Of a stretch of 64,000 nt of DNA, positions 46,675 to 54,741 are shown one piece after another. Positions within the stretch are counted from its first letter, which is position 1. Each line of letters opens with the position of its first letter. The stretch covers positions 558,001 through 622,000 of the forward strand of contig JBKBHS010000001.1 in the NCBI GenBank assembly GCA_046299555.1. Reading direction: 5' to 3'. Made by a program: the position numbers and the translations under genes. Origin of the DNA: CALKJP01 sp046299555 (lineage in GTDB: Bacteria > Bacteroidota > Bacteroidia > JACCXN01). The notes under the pieces were generated by a model. The model was not told where the DNA came from. It was given only the letters and a program-made list of their open reading frames with translations, and ran no database searches.

Positions 46675-47361
46675 ATGAAATTGAAAAAGTTTTTATTAAT
46701 GCTTTTTTTAATTAAATCTTCGTTGTTTAGTTTGGCGCAAGTTTTTAACTATAATAATTTTAGTACTTATAAAAATGCAATTGGAATTATTAGATATCAT
46801 AGAGCTGATTCGCTGAAAAATAAATTTATGTGGATTAACGGAGCAACGTTACCTTTTGCTTTTGTTATTTCAGATAATCCAAAAATTATAACGCCGTTTA
46901 ATAATTTTAGTATTTCTTATAACAGTGTTTTAGTTTTAGGGAAAAACAAAAATAAAACATCGTTTGGAATAAATTTAGGATATCAACACGGTAGTTATAT
47001 CGATGTTTTGTTAAAATACAACATTCAAAGTTTCAGATATAATCTATTTATTAGTAATGGTTTTTACTTTAATAAAACTTTCTTTTCTTTGATATATAAC
47101 CAAAATTTTCCATCCTTTAGTTATATAAATTCAACAAATTCTTCAATTATTAAAAATGGATGGAATTATAATAATAATCTTCTGTTCAGAGGTTATTTAA
47201 GTTTATGCGCAGGTTATACCTTTAAGCAAAGATTCGATATTTCACTAAATAAAAGTATAATGAGTATTAAAACCATTGAACCCAATAAACTTAGCTTAGA
47301 ATATTATTTAATTAATTTTAGTGGAGTATTAAATACATTAAATTTTACATTTTATTTTTAA
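46675..47361 (+). CDS. exported protein of unknown family, tandem copy 3
   Basis: This encodes 228 residues with a signal peptide at 1-21 (LFSLA/QVF). The mature start FNYNNFSTYKNAIGIIRYHR parallels copy 1 (FNYANIHNKN... YYRVDS against YHRADS), and LCAGYTFKQRFDISLNKS matches the late motif. It ends with LNFTFYF, aromatic C-terminal residues as in copy 2. It starts 6 bases after copy 2, and the three genes form one compact unit. Confidence 0.7.
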   Translation: MKLKKFLLMLFLIKSSLFSLAQVFNYNNFSTYKNAIGIIRYHRADSLKNKFMWINGATLPFAFVISDNPKIITPFNNFSISYNSVLVLGKNKNKTSFGINLGYQHGSYIDVLLKYNIQSFRYNLFISNGFYFNKTFFSLIYNQNFPSFSYINSTNSSIIKNGWNYNNNLLFRGYLSLCAGYTFKQRFDISLNKSIMSIKTIEPNKLSLEYYLINFSGVLNTLNFTFYF

Positions 47362-47557
47362 ATGCTATTTAATACTAATGTTGCAATAATTCTATAATTT
47401 TTGGTTAATGTATAAATAGCCAAAAAAACAAAAAGTAATTAAAAATTAGTATTATTGTAGATATTGATTTTTAGTTATATCCTTTTATCTGATAATTAGG
47501 CGATAAATTATATAAACAGAAAACTTCAATATCTTCGCAGCCTAAAAAGGCTCTTTT

Positions 47558-48451
47558 GTGCTAAAACAATACAAAAACCACCTACTTCTTCATTTTATCG
47601 TATTCATTTATGGCTTTACCGGCATATTTGGCGCGTTAATAACAATTCCGGCTGTTAATTTGGTGTGGGTACGAATGTTAATTGCGGGTATATGTATTTT
47701 CTTGTATTTATGGTGGAAAAAGATTGATTTTAAAGACTCATGGCCCAATTTACTGAAGTTTACCGGAACAGGAGTGATAGTGGCTATCCACTGGATATTT
47801 TTTTACGAAGCCATAAAGGTATCTAATGTTTCGGTTACGGTAGCCTGTCTTTCATCGGCTACGCTTTTTACCGCTATTATAGAGCCGCTGGTATTTAAGC
47901 GTAAGCTGTATTGGTACGAAGCCATTTTTGGTTTAATCATTATGGCTGGACTTTTCATGATATTTAAGGTAGAAACAAAATACAAACTCGGTATTTTATA
48001 TACCCTCTTTTCTTCTTTTATGGCCTCATTATTTACGGTAATAAACGGAACATTTGCCAAAAAATACGATGCAGCAAAAGTGTCGGCTTACGAAATGATG
48101 GGAGGTTTTATTGCCATTAGTATTTATTATTTGATAATTCAGGTAGATTTTTCTTCTCTGATGTATATTCCTGCCATGGACTTGCTTTGGCTTTTAATTC
48201 TGGCAGTTGTTTGTACGGCTTTTGCCATGGTAACCAATATCTCTGTAATGAAAGAATTAACACCCTATTCGGTAACTATGGCCATTAACTTAGAGCCGGT
48301 GTATTCTATAATTCTTGCATACTGGATATTTGGAGAAAAAGAGCAAATGACATCCGGTTTTTATATCGGCACCATTGTAATTTTAGCTACTATATTTGCA
48401 AACGGGATAATAAAAAGTCGTTCCAAAAAAGCTAATTTAACTGAGTTTTAA
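47558..48451 (+). CDS. DMT-superfamily (EamA) transporter
   Basis: This 297-residue protein has ten predicted helices in two EamA halves (LHFIVFIYGFTGIFGALITI in the first; second half from about 150). VSVTVACLSSATLFTAIIEP ends the first half and LEPVYSIILAYWIFGEKEQM the second, both typical. It starts at GTG, with no earlier ATG in frame. It probably exports an amino acid or a metabolite; the substrate cannot be read. A TATCTTCG element at 47530-47537 may be its -7 box. Confidence 0.9.
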   Translation: MLKQYKNHLLLHFIVFIYGFTGIFGALITIPAVNLVWVRMLIAGICIFLYLWWKKIDFKDSWPNLLKFTGTGVIVAIHWIFFYEAIKVSNVSVTVACLSSATLFTAIIEPLVFKRKLYWYEAIFGLIIMAGLFMIFKVETKYKLGILYTLFSSFMASLFTVINGTFAKKYDAAKVSAYEMMGGFIAISIYYLIIQVDFSSLMYIPAMDLLWLLILAVVCTAFAMVTNISVMKELTPYSVTMAINLEPVYSIILAYWIFGEKEQMTSGFYIGTIVILATIFANGIIKSRSKKANLTEF

Positions 48452-48473
48452 TTTAAAGTAGTTTTACTTACTA

Positions 48474-48481
48474 TACTTTTG
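48474..48481 (+). promoter_or_regulatory. -7 promoter box of sbtA
   Basis: TACTTTTG fits TAnnTTTG, 13 bases before the ATG at 48495; it probably serves the whole sbtA-to-icd row. Confidence 0.5.
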
Positions 48482-48494
48482 TATAAAATTTCTC

Positions 48495-49469
48495 ATGAAC
48501 TTAGATGTTCTCATAAACAATCTTTTAAGTGCTCCGGTACTTTTCTTTTTTCTTGGATTAATAGCTGTTTTAGCAAAGTCAGATTTAGAAATTCCACAAC
48601 CTGTTTCTCGCTTTTTCTCCATTTATCTGTTATTTACAATAGGTATTAAAGGTGGAGCAGAGTTAGCGCATAGCGAATGGAACACTGAAGTTTTATTATC
48701 GCTTTTGTTGGCAGTATTTATGTCGGCAGGAGTTCCGGTTTATGCCTACTTTTTTTTAAGAAGAAAATTTAACAGTTATAACTCAGCAGCAATTGCCGCT
48801 ACTTATGGTTCGATTAGTGTTGTAACATTTATTTCGGCAGTAGCCTTTTTAAAAGAAGTTAACCTCGATTTTGGCGGGCACATGGTTGCTGCCATGACCT
48901 TAATGGAATCACCTGCATTAATCGTCAGCTTATTTATTTTAAAGAACACCATTAAAAGTGATAACTCAGAATCAAAAGTTTCGTGGGCAAAACTATTGCA
49001 CGAATCCTTAGTGAATAGCTCAGTATTTTTAATTCTGGGTAGTTTATTTGTAGGAGTTGTTGCATCTGAAAAAAGCTACAACGAATTAGCTCCTTTTACG
49101 GAAGGTTTGTTCAAAGGGTTTTTAGCACTTTTTTTATTAGATATGGGAATAGTTGCTGCCAAGCGTATTAGTGCCTTAGCAAAAGGTGGCGTGTTTTTAA
49201 TTTCATTTGCTGTAATACTTCCATTAATTAATGCCAGTATTGCAATTATCTTATCCTACTTTTTTGGAATAAGTCAAGGCAATGCATTTTTGTTGGCGGT
49301 ATTGTCGGCAAGTGCTTCGTATATTGCTGTTCCGGCAGCGGTACGTTTAACCATACCGGAAGCCAACCCCGGATTATTTGTACCCATGGCTTTGGCAATT
49401 ACTTTCCCTTTTAATATTACATTAGGATTGCCTTTATATTATTTTATAACACAAGCATTGTGGACTTAA
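48495..49469 (+). CDS. sbtA: SbtA-type sodium-dependent bicarbonate permease
   Basis: This 324-residue membrane protein has about ten helices. LSAPVLFFFLGLIAVLAKSD, IYLLFTIGIKGGAELA, AATYGSISVVTFISAVAFL and MTLMESPALIVSLFI are hallmarks of the SbtA/DUF897 family. In cyanobacteria SbtA takes up bicarbonate with sodium and is held by the PII-like SbtB. Here the next gene, 4 bases on, is a PII-like protein, which strengthens the assignment. In a heterotroph it may supply bicarbonate for carboxylations. Confidence 0.9.
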   Translation: MNLDVLINNLLSAPVLFFFLGLIAVLAKSDLEIPQPVSRFFSIYLLFTIGIKGGAELAHSEWNTEVLLSLLLAVFMSAGVPVYAYFFLRRKFNSYNSAAIAATYGSISVVTFISAVAFLKEVNLDFGGHMVAAMTLMESPALIVSLFILKNTIKSDNSESKVSWAKLLHESLVNSSVFLILGSLFVGVVASEKSYNELAPFTEGLFKGFLALFLLDMGIVAAKRISALAKGGVFLISFAVILPLINASIAIILSYFFGISQGNAFLLAVLSASASYIAVPAAVRLTIPEANPGLFVPMALAITFPFNITLGLPLYYFITQALWT

Positions 49470-49473
49470 ATTT

Positions 49474-49773
49474 ATGGCTATGGAAAAAATGCATAAAATA
49501 GAAATTGTATTAGGATCGCTACACACAGAAGGGTTAATTGAAATTTTAAATAAAATTGGAATTAGCGGTTATACAATTATACCTCATGTTAAAGGCAAAG
49601 GCGATAGAGGCGAATATGACGGGCTTGGTCTAAATGATGCATTTAGTAATAATTACATAATTGTAGTAGTAGATAGTGAAATGCTGCAAAAAATAAAAGA
49701 CCCTATACGAAATTATTTAAGCAAGTATGGAGGAGCATGTATAATATCAGATTGTTTATGGCTTAAACATTAA
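49474..49773 (+). CDS. sbtB: PII-like regulator, SbtB type
   Basis: This encodes 99 residues with the PII fold order: MHKIEIVLGSLHTEGLIEIL strand-helix, T-loop GKGDRGEYDGLGLNDAFSNN, and C-terminal strand NYLSKYGGACIISDCLWLKH. The T-loop is unlike GlnB (no uridylylated Tyr-51 context), as expected for SbtB proteins that bind adenine nucleotides. The two cysteines near the end (CIISDC) recall the redox-active C-terminal loop of cyanobacterial SbtB, but the spacing differs. It lies between sbtA and a DUF6671 gene with gaps of 4 and 2 bases. Confidence 0.85.
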   Translation: MAMEKMHKIEIVLGSLHTEGLIEILNKIGISGYTIIPHVKGKGDRGEYDGLGLNDAFSNNYIIVVVDSEMLQKIKDPIRNYLSKYGGACIISDCLWLKH

Positions 49774-49775
49774 TT

Positions 49776-50621
49776 ATGAAGTATTTCGAAAACAAATCTT
49801 TTTCAGTTGCTACTAAACACAAAAAAGAAATTGTTTTCAGTAATGTTTTTTCTCAATTAGGACTTTCTTTTGTTCCTGCGCCAGAAATAGACACCGATAT
49901 TTTAGGAACTTTTACAGGTGAAGTAGAGCGTAAATACAGTCCACTCGAAACAGCGGTGCATAAAGCAAAATTACTTGCAGCAAAATTAAACAATGTAGAT
50001 TTTATAATTGCCAACGAAGGAACCTTTGGCCCTCACCCTTATATTCCTTTTGTAGCTTCCGATTCTGAAGTTATTGTACTGTACGATACAAAAAATGAAA
50101 ATTATTTTTACATACACGATGTAAGCACCGAAACCAATTTTGCAGAAAAAGAAATTGTCTCATTCGAGCAATTACATGATTTCTTAGAACAAGTTAAATT
50201 TCCTTCACATGCACTTATCGTATCTGCTATGTCAAACAATGGAGTGCAGCATTTCGAAAAAGCCATACAAGATAAAACTGTTTTAAAAGAAGCTATTAAC
50301 CGATTATTTGCACTTAGTAAAAACGGATTGGTAAAAGTGCAAACCGATATGCGCGCACATTTAAATCCAACACGCATGAATTTTATAAAGCAATGTACCT
50401 TAAAATTTGTAGATGAGCTTAAAAATACTTGTCCAAAATGCGATTATCCCCAATTTAAAATAAAACGAACAGAAAGAGGTTTGCCTTGTTATAATTGCAA
50501 TACTCCTACACAAAGTATAAAAAGCTATATTTACCAATGCAATAATTGTAATTATACATTTGAAAAAGCAAACGAAAAAGAATTTGAAGACCCCATGTAT
50601 TGTGAAATTTGTAACCCTTAA
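49776..50621 (+). CDS. DUF6671 protein with C-terminal zinc ribbons
   Basis: This encodes 281 residues. The N-terminal about 200 residues follow the DUF6671 pattern (SVATKHKKEIVFSNVFSQLG, ETAVHKAKLLAAKLNNVDFI, ANEGTFGPHPYIPFV, TDMRAHLNPTRMNFIKQC). The last about 70 residues hold four Cys pairs (CPKC, CYNC, CNNC, CEIC), which should form two zinc ribbons. The function is unknown. It is fused by position to the sbtA-sbtB unit, which suggests a part in bicarbonate or nucleotide signalling, but that is inference only. Confidence 0.85.
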   Translation: MKYFENKSFSVATKHKKEIVFSNVFSQLGLSFVPAPEIDTDILGTFTGEVERKYSPLETAVHKAKLLAAKLNNVDFIIANEGTFGPHPYIPFVASDSEVIVLYDTKNENYFYIHDVSTETNFAEKEIVSFEQLHDFLEQVKFPSHALIVSAMSNNGVQHFEKAIQDKTVLKEAINRLFALSKNGLVKVQTDMRAHLNPTRMNFIKQCTLKFVDELKNTCPKCDYPQFKIKRTERGLPCYNCNTPTQSIKSYIYQCNNCNYTFEKANEKEFEDPMYCEICNP

Positions 50622-50637
50622 TTAAATAATTTTTACT

Positions 50638-52113
50638 ATGAAAACACCCATTACAATTGCTTACGGAGATGGAATTGGTCCGGAAATTATGAAAGCCACC
50701 TTAAAAATTTTGGAAGCTGCCGATGCGCAATTAAGTTATGAAGAAATTGAAATAGGAGAAAAAGTGTATTTGCAAGGAATTTCTGCAGGTATTAAAAACG
50801 AAGCATGGGATAGCTTACGCAAAACAAAAGTGTTTTTAAAAGCCCCCATCACAACTCCACAAGGAAAAGGTTTTAAAAGTTTAAATGTTACTACGCGCAA
50901 ATCGCTTGGCTTGTTTGCCAATGTAAGACCGTGTGTTTCTTACCATCCATATGTTAAAACCAAGCATCCAAAAATGGATTTGGTGATTATTCGCGAAAAC
51001 GAAGAAGATTTGTATGCAGGTATTGAACATCGCCAAACCGATGATGTGTACCAATGTTTAAAATTGATTACACGTCCAGGCTGTGAGAAAATTGTGCGCT
51101 ATGCATTTGATTATGCACGTGCTTATGGCAGAAAAAAAGTTACCTGCATGTCGAAAGACAATATCATGAAAATTACCGATGGTTTATTTCACCGTGTGTT
51201 TGATGAAATAGGAAAAGAATATCCTGAAATTGAAAAAGAACATCACATTATTGATATTGGTTCTGCTTTGATTGCAGATACTCCCGAGCGTTTTGATGTA
51301 ATTGTAACCTTAAATTTATATGGCGATATAATTTCAGATATTGCTGCACAGGTGGCAGGTTCGGTTGGTTTAGGAGGCTCTGCCAATATTGGTGAACATT
51401 GTGCCATGTTCGAAGCCATACACGGTTCTGCACCGGATATAGCAGGAAAAAATATTGCTAACCCTTCAGGTTTATTAAATTCTGCGGTGATGATGTTGGT
51501 ACATATTGGTCAACCACAGGTAGCAGAAAAAATTCAAAACGCATGGTTATGTACTTTAGAAGAAGGAGTTCATACTGCTGATATTTACAAAGAAGGCATA
51601 AGCTCCGTAAAGGTGGGTACACAAGAATTTGCAGATGAAGTAATAAAACGCTTAGGTAAAAAACCACAAAAATTTGCTCCGGTAAGTTTTGGAAGCGACA
51701 GTGTAAAAACCATAAAAATCCACTCCTACGAACGTAAAAAACAAAAGAAAGAAATGATTGGAGTAGATGTTTTTTTACATTGGGATAAAGGAACGCCTAA
51801 CGATTTAGGTAAAGAATTATCAAAATTAAATGGTGATGGCTTAATGCTGAAAATGATTAGTAACCGAGGTGTAAAAGTATGGCCTGATGGTTTACCGGAA
51901 ACATTTTGTACCGACCACTGGCGTTGCAGATTTATGACTGATACCATAAATCCTAATAACCCAGATGATTTAAGCGGAGTAAAACCCGTAACGCATCAAC
52001 AAATATTAAACTTGCTAAACAGAGTAACACAAGCAGGTTTTGATTTTATAAAAACAGAAAGCCTGTGTGTTTTTGATGGACAAAAAGCTTACTCTTTAGG
52101 ACAAGGAGAATAA
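50638..52113 (+). CDS. icd: NADP-dependent isocitrate dehydrogenase, Thermus type
   Basis: This encodes 491 residues. AYGDGIGPEIM, FLKAPITTPQGKGFKSLNVT, RENEEDLYAGIEHRQTDDVY and IHGSAPDIAGKNIANPSGLL give the isopropylmalate/isocitrate dehydrogenase fold with its Asp and Arg ligands. After about 345 there is the additional C-terminal domain of Thermus-type enzymes (GVDVFLHWDKGTPNDLGKEL, VWPDGLPETFCTDHWRCRF). It makes 2-oxoglutarate and carbon dioxide from isocitrate. It starts 16 bases after DUF6671 and ends in a strong terminator, so it closes the sbtA row. Confidence 0.95.
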   Translation: MKTPITIAYGDGIGPEIMKATLKILEAADAQLSYEEIEIGEKVYLQGISAGIKNEAWDSLRKTKVFLKAPITTPQGKGFKSLNVTTRKSLGLFANVRPCVSYHPYVKTKHPKMDLVIIRENEEDLYAGIEHRQTDDVYQCLKLITRPGCEKIVRYAFDYARAYGRKKVTCMSKDNIMKITDGLFHRVFDEIGKEYPEIEKEHHIIDIGSALIADTPERFDVIVTLNLYGDIISDIAAQVAGSVGLGGSANIGEHCAMFEAIHGSAPDIAGKNIANPSGLLNSAVMMLVHIGQPQVAEKIQNAWLCTLEEGVHTADIYKEGISSVKVGTQEFADEVIKRLGKKPQKFAPVSFGSDSVKTIKIHSYERKKQKKEMIGVDVFLHWDKGTPNDLGKELSKLNGDGLMLKMISNRGVKVWPDGLPETFCTDHWRCRFMTDTINPNNPDDLSGVKPVTHQQILNLLNRVTQAGFDFIKTESLCVFDGQKAYSLGQGE

Positions 52114-52130
52114 ATTAATGTTTAAACATT

Positions 52131-52164
52131 AAAAAAGCCCCGAGTTTAACTCGGGGCTTTTTTT
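52131..52164 (+). terminator. terminator after icd
   Basis: AAAAAAGCCCCGAG pairs with CTCGGGGCTTTTTT (stem to 52144 and from 52150) with a short T/A loop, followed by T residues to 52164. It begins 17 bases after the icd stop. Confidence 0.92.
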
Positions 52165-52180
52165 CATTAACCATTAACAG

Positions 52181-52241
52181 TTACAAACAGAAAAACAGTT
52201 TTTTACGGAGTTTACGAAGCCAATATTTTTTCTGTTTGTAA
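52181..52241. repeat. 15-bp inverted repeat at the left edge of the foreign region
   Basis: TTACAAACAGAAAAA (52181-52195) is repeated in perfect inversion at 52227-52241, 31 bases apart. It lies between the icd terminator and the first cassette and may mark an old insertion edge. Confidence 0.6.
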
Positions 52242-52292
52242 ACGTCTTTTATATTTTTCCGCAAAGCGGAAGTGTTGATAAGGTTTTCTGCA

Positions 52293-52307
52293 GTTAGCGG
52301 TTCGTTG
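52293..52307. repeat. cassette border repeat, left of the DUF2306 gene
   Basis: GTTAGCGGTTCGTTG is the inverse complement, apart from one extra base, of CAATGACCGCTAAC at 52896-52909. The two copies bracket the DUF2306 gene exactly. Confidence 0.6.
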
Positions 52308-52321
52308 TTTTTTAATCCACG

Positions 52322-52849
52322 TCATTGATTTATTTTTTTCTGTCCAAATTGTATGTCCCATTTTGGTTTTAGTTTTAGAAAAAAGTAAACACCAAGTCCC
52401 ATTACTATTGCTGTGCCAATGCCTGTCATTTGGTAGAAAACGTTATTGGGAATTCCGCTTTCAATAACAACCTTTGGCATTCTAACTAATGTTTCTGAAA
52501 CAAATGCTCCATAAACACCCATAACACTCCAATACATAAAAATAAAATGAAGTGATATATGATTTTTGGCTGGTCGTCTTGTCAGAATTGGCATAAGTCC
52601 GCAGATAAGTGTTACGCTACTAATTACTGCTGTCCAATGAAATATTCCCCAAGTTCCAAATAATCTATAAGTCATAAAGGCAGTTGTCAAAACTACTAAC
52701 ATAGTCAGAGCGTAAAGTCTGCCAATTATTTTATGTTTTAATGTTCCCTTAGGTAGAACTAAAACAAGTGTCCCAAGTAAAAGAGCAAAAACGGAAGCAA
52801 TAAAGTGAACTAGTCCTGTTTCGCTTGTTATAAAATTTTCAAAATTCAT
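52322..52849 (-). CDS. DUF2306 family membrane protein
   Basis: This encodes 175 residues with five hydrophobic helices and the family opening GLVHFIASVFALLLGTLVLV, then KGTLKHKIIGRLYALTMLVV and TYRLFGTWGIFHWTAVISSV. DUF2306 proteins are small integral membrane proteins of unknown function. It is flanked on both sides by inverted border repeats (52293-52307 and 52896-52909) and differs from the chromosome in being richer in GC, so it is probably a transferred cassette. Confidence 0.85.
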   Translation of the reverse strand: MNFENFITSETGLVHFIASVFALLLGTLVLVLPKGTLKHKIIGRLYALTMLVVLTTAFMTYRLFGTWGIFHWTAVISSVTLICGLMPILTRRPAKNHISLHFIFMYWSVMGVYGAFVSETLVRMPKVVIESGIPNNVFYQMTGIGTAIVMGLGVYFFLKLKPKWDIQFGQKKINQ

Positions 52850-52895
52850 ATTGTATAATGCTTTGTTTTTGGTTTCCGATTTTTGTAGTCTGTTA

Positions 52896-53041
52896 CAATG
52901 ACCGCTAACGTTTTGCAGCTACCCGTAGTTGGCGATTTCGGAGCACTTCACTGTCAAACAAGCAGAAACTTTGATAGAACCTCAATGCTTGATTTAACCA
53001 TTGAACCGCCACTTTTGGGTAGGTGATGTTGTGGGTAGTGG
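52896..53041. repeat. imperfect palindrome between two cassettes
   Basis: The left arm starts with CAATGACCGCTAAC (52896-52909) and contains CTACCCGTAGTTGGCG (52919-52934). The right arm, 53007-53041, contains CGCCACTTTTGGGTAG (53007-53022), which pairs with that stretch at 12 of 16 positions, and ends GTTGTGGGTAGTGG. The spacer is about 70 bases. A foldable site of this size between minus-strand genes resembles an integron attC site, but I cannot see the standard attC core sequences. Confidence 0.6.
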
Positions 53042-53047
53042 TTCTTT

Positions 53048-54049
53048 TCATCGTAATTCATTTATTCGTTTTTGAAGTTCTGAAATTCTCTTTATCAATC
53101 TGTCAAAAGTCAACGCCTCCCCGTAAATCATAAACTTGGTCATTTCTGAATAGTCCTTCTCGTATTCTTTTATAACTGTGTCCGGTGGTATGATTTTGAT
53201 TTTGTCAGGAGTATGGTTGCCATAATCAAGACCTCTCAATGGATTAAATTTTTCTCTATGAGTAACAATGTTCTTGTAAAGTTCTTTGTCTTGAAGTGCT
53301 GTTACACCATATTGAGTGTCCATTAATCTCTCCAAATCATACAAATGTCTTGAAAGGCGGACAATACGAATTTTTTCAGGCACTTGCGAAAATTCTTCGT
53401 GAAGCAAGAATATCTTTTCAAGGAATGTTCGCTGTGGCAGAACGGTAGGAATTGTAAAAGCATCTGTTGCAAAATCCAACTTTGGAAAATTTACACTCAT
53501 AATCGAATTGATTTCTCGCTTTTCTGTTGGCTCCATTAAGGAACGTGAGCTTATTTCTATCAAAACTCTTTGTGGTAGATATTCCGAGATGTCAACTACC
53601 GAATTGTAATGGATTTCAATTACCTGCGGGTCTTTGTCTGAATCGTTAACTGGTTGTGCAAATAACTTACATTCTGTTATTGCTCCCCAATCTGTCAAAG
53701 TTTGTGTTAAGTCTTTGAGAAATTCTGTTGAGATGAATTCACAAGATAGTTTTCTAAGCTTTCTTATTTGTGTTTTACTGATGTCTCCTTCAAATCCAAA
53801 AAAATTTCGGTCAATTGCCAAGTCAATATCTTCTGAAAATCTCTCTATCAAATTCCATCCTTTACTCAAAGATGTGCCGCCTTTGAATACAATATGTTCG
53901 TTATATGGCAAAGAAAATGAAGCATTCAAACATAATGTGACCCACCAATCTTTTTCAATGGCTATGGCTGGCAAACCTGTTAATTCTGTTGCCTGATTGA
54001 GAATTTCAATCCTTCTTTCCTTTGATAGTGTTAGCCAATTTGTATTCAT
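53048..54049 (-). CDS. AbiEii/AbiGii-type nucleotidyltransferase toxin
   Basis: This encodes 333 residues. The nucleotidyltransferase signature is clear: ALPYNEHIVFKGGTSLSKGW reduces to FKGGTSLSKGWNLIERFSED followed by IDLAIDR, with the GGTS and D-x-D residues. The helical C-terminal part contains HEEFSQVPEKIRIVRLSRHL. The family toxin AbiEii blocks growth, for instance by nucleotide addition to tRNA or GTP binding, and serves in phage defence. Its start overlaps the antitoxin stop by 4 bases (ATGA at 54046-54049), the normal arrangement. GC content is visibly above that of the neighbours. Confidence 0.9.
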   Translation of the reverse strand: MNTNWLTLSKERRIEILNQATELTGLPAIAIEKDWWVTLCLNASFSLPYNEHIVFKGGTSLSKGWNLIERFSEDIDLAIDRNFFGFEGDISKTQIRKLRKLSCEFISTEFLKDLTQTLTDWGAITECKLFAQPVNDSDKDPQVIEIHYNSVVDISEYLPQRVLIEISSRSLMEPTEKREINSIMSVNFPKLDFATDAFTIPTVLPQRTFLEKIFLLHEEFSQVPEKIRIVRLSRHLYDLERLMDTQYGVTALQDKELYKNIVTHREKFNPLRGLDYGNHTPDKIKIIPPDTVIKEYEKDYSEMTKFMIYGEALTFDRLIKRISELQKRINELR

Positions 54050-54648
54050 TCAATTACTTGCATTAATATTTTGTTTATCCAGGCAGGAGATAGTTTTGCA
54101 TCATTGATGATGTTATCTTTCTTTTCATTCTTTAGAATATTTTGAATTTTTTCTATTGTTTTATCATCTATCTTATTTTGGCCTATGGTTTTGAGTGCCT
54201 GAATAGCCAAACCGCTTATTTCCCCTTTTACAAGAAGGTTCTTCGGGCTTGTTTTTTTAAATGTGATGGTTCGCTTACCAACTTTAACAGTTCTTGCTGT
54301 TCCATCAGTCAGGTAAACCACTTTCATAGGGATTTGAGTAGATAAGCCCAACTTGTTCAATGCTTGAACGCCCGTTGGGACAATTCTCGCTTTATCCCGT
54401 CTTGCAATAGCTTTAGCTATTTCTTCAGTAGATGGAAAGAGAACACCAAGTTCTTTGTCAACTTTAGGATATAAGTAAATGCCGTGAGCCAAACGTACAA
54501 GAAATTCCTTTTCTTTCAGGCGTAACAAGGCTTTCTTAACACTTTCGGGATTGCCATAGTCCAAAAAGTCGTCAACAAAGAGAACACTACCCTTTGGGTA
54601 AGTTTTCACTGCTTCTGCAATTCTATTTTCTACTTGTGGTCTTTTCAT
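54046..54648 (-). CDS. DUF6088 / AbiEi-like antitoxin and repressor
   Basis: This is 200 residues. An N-terminal winged helix (about 1-60: GSVLFVDDFLDYGNPESVKK, LLRLKEKEFLVRLAHGIYLY) is followed by the AbiEi-type body (VPTGVQALNKLGLSTQIPMK, VVYLTDGTARTVKVGKRTIT). It neutralises the downstream nucleotidyltransferase (type IV toxin-antitoxin) and should repress its own promoter: a 9-bp inverted repeat sits over the -7 box 12 bases upstream. Confidence 0.88.
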   Translation of the reverse strand: MKRPQVENRIAEAVKTYPKGSVLFVDDFLDYGNPESVKKALLRLKEKEFLVRLAHGIYLYPKVDKELGVLFPSTEEIAKAIARRDKARIVPTGVQALNKLGLSTQIPMKVVYLTDGTARTVKVGKRTITFKKTSPKNLLVKGEISGLAIQALKTIGQNKIDDKTIEKIQNILKNEKKDNIINDAKLSPAWINKILMQVIE

Positions 54649-54660
54649 TGATATTATTTC

Positions 54661-54687
54661 GTCCCAAATTTAGTAAATATTTGGGAC
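54661..54687 (-). promoter_or_regulatory. operator and -7 box of the AbiE operon
   Basis: GTCCCAAAT (54661-54669) and ATTTGGGAC (54679-54687) form a perfect 9-bp inverted repeat with a 9-base spacer. On the minus strand the TAAATTTG at 54672-54665 (fits TAnnTTTG) lies inside the proximal half, so a protein bound here would cover the promoter. Autoregulation by the AbiEi-like protein is the natural reading. Confidence 0.7.
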
Positions 54688-54741
54688 AAGTAAGGTGTCA
54701 AACTATCTTTCTATTCTGTTTATTTTGCATGTGTAAAGATA

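Noticed and set aside
46075..47361. Tandem exported genes considered as T9SS substrates
   Set aside because: None of the three has a PNP-type or type B sorting domain; they end directly after barrel-like sequence.
52896..53041. Palindrome considered as a certain integron attC site
   Set aside because: The usual RYYYAAC/GTTRRRY core pair is not present and no integrase is seen, so only an attC-like reading is kept as a hypothesis.
53634..53996. Plus-strand open frame of 120 codons opposite the AbiEii gene
   Set aside because: It is antisense to the conserved nucleotidyltransferase motif, with no recognisable domain or start context.
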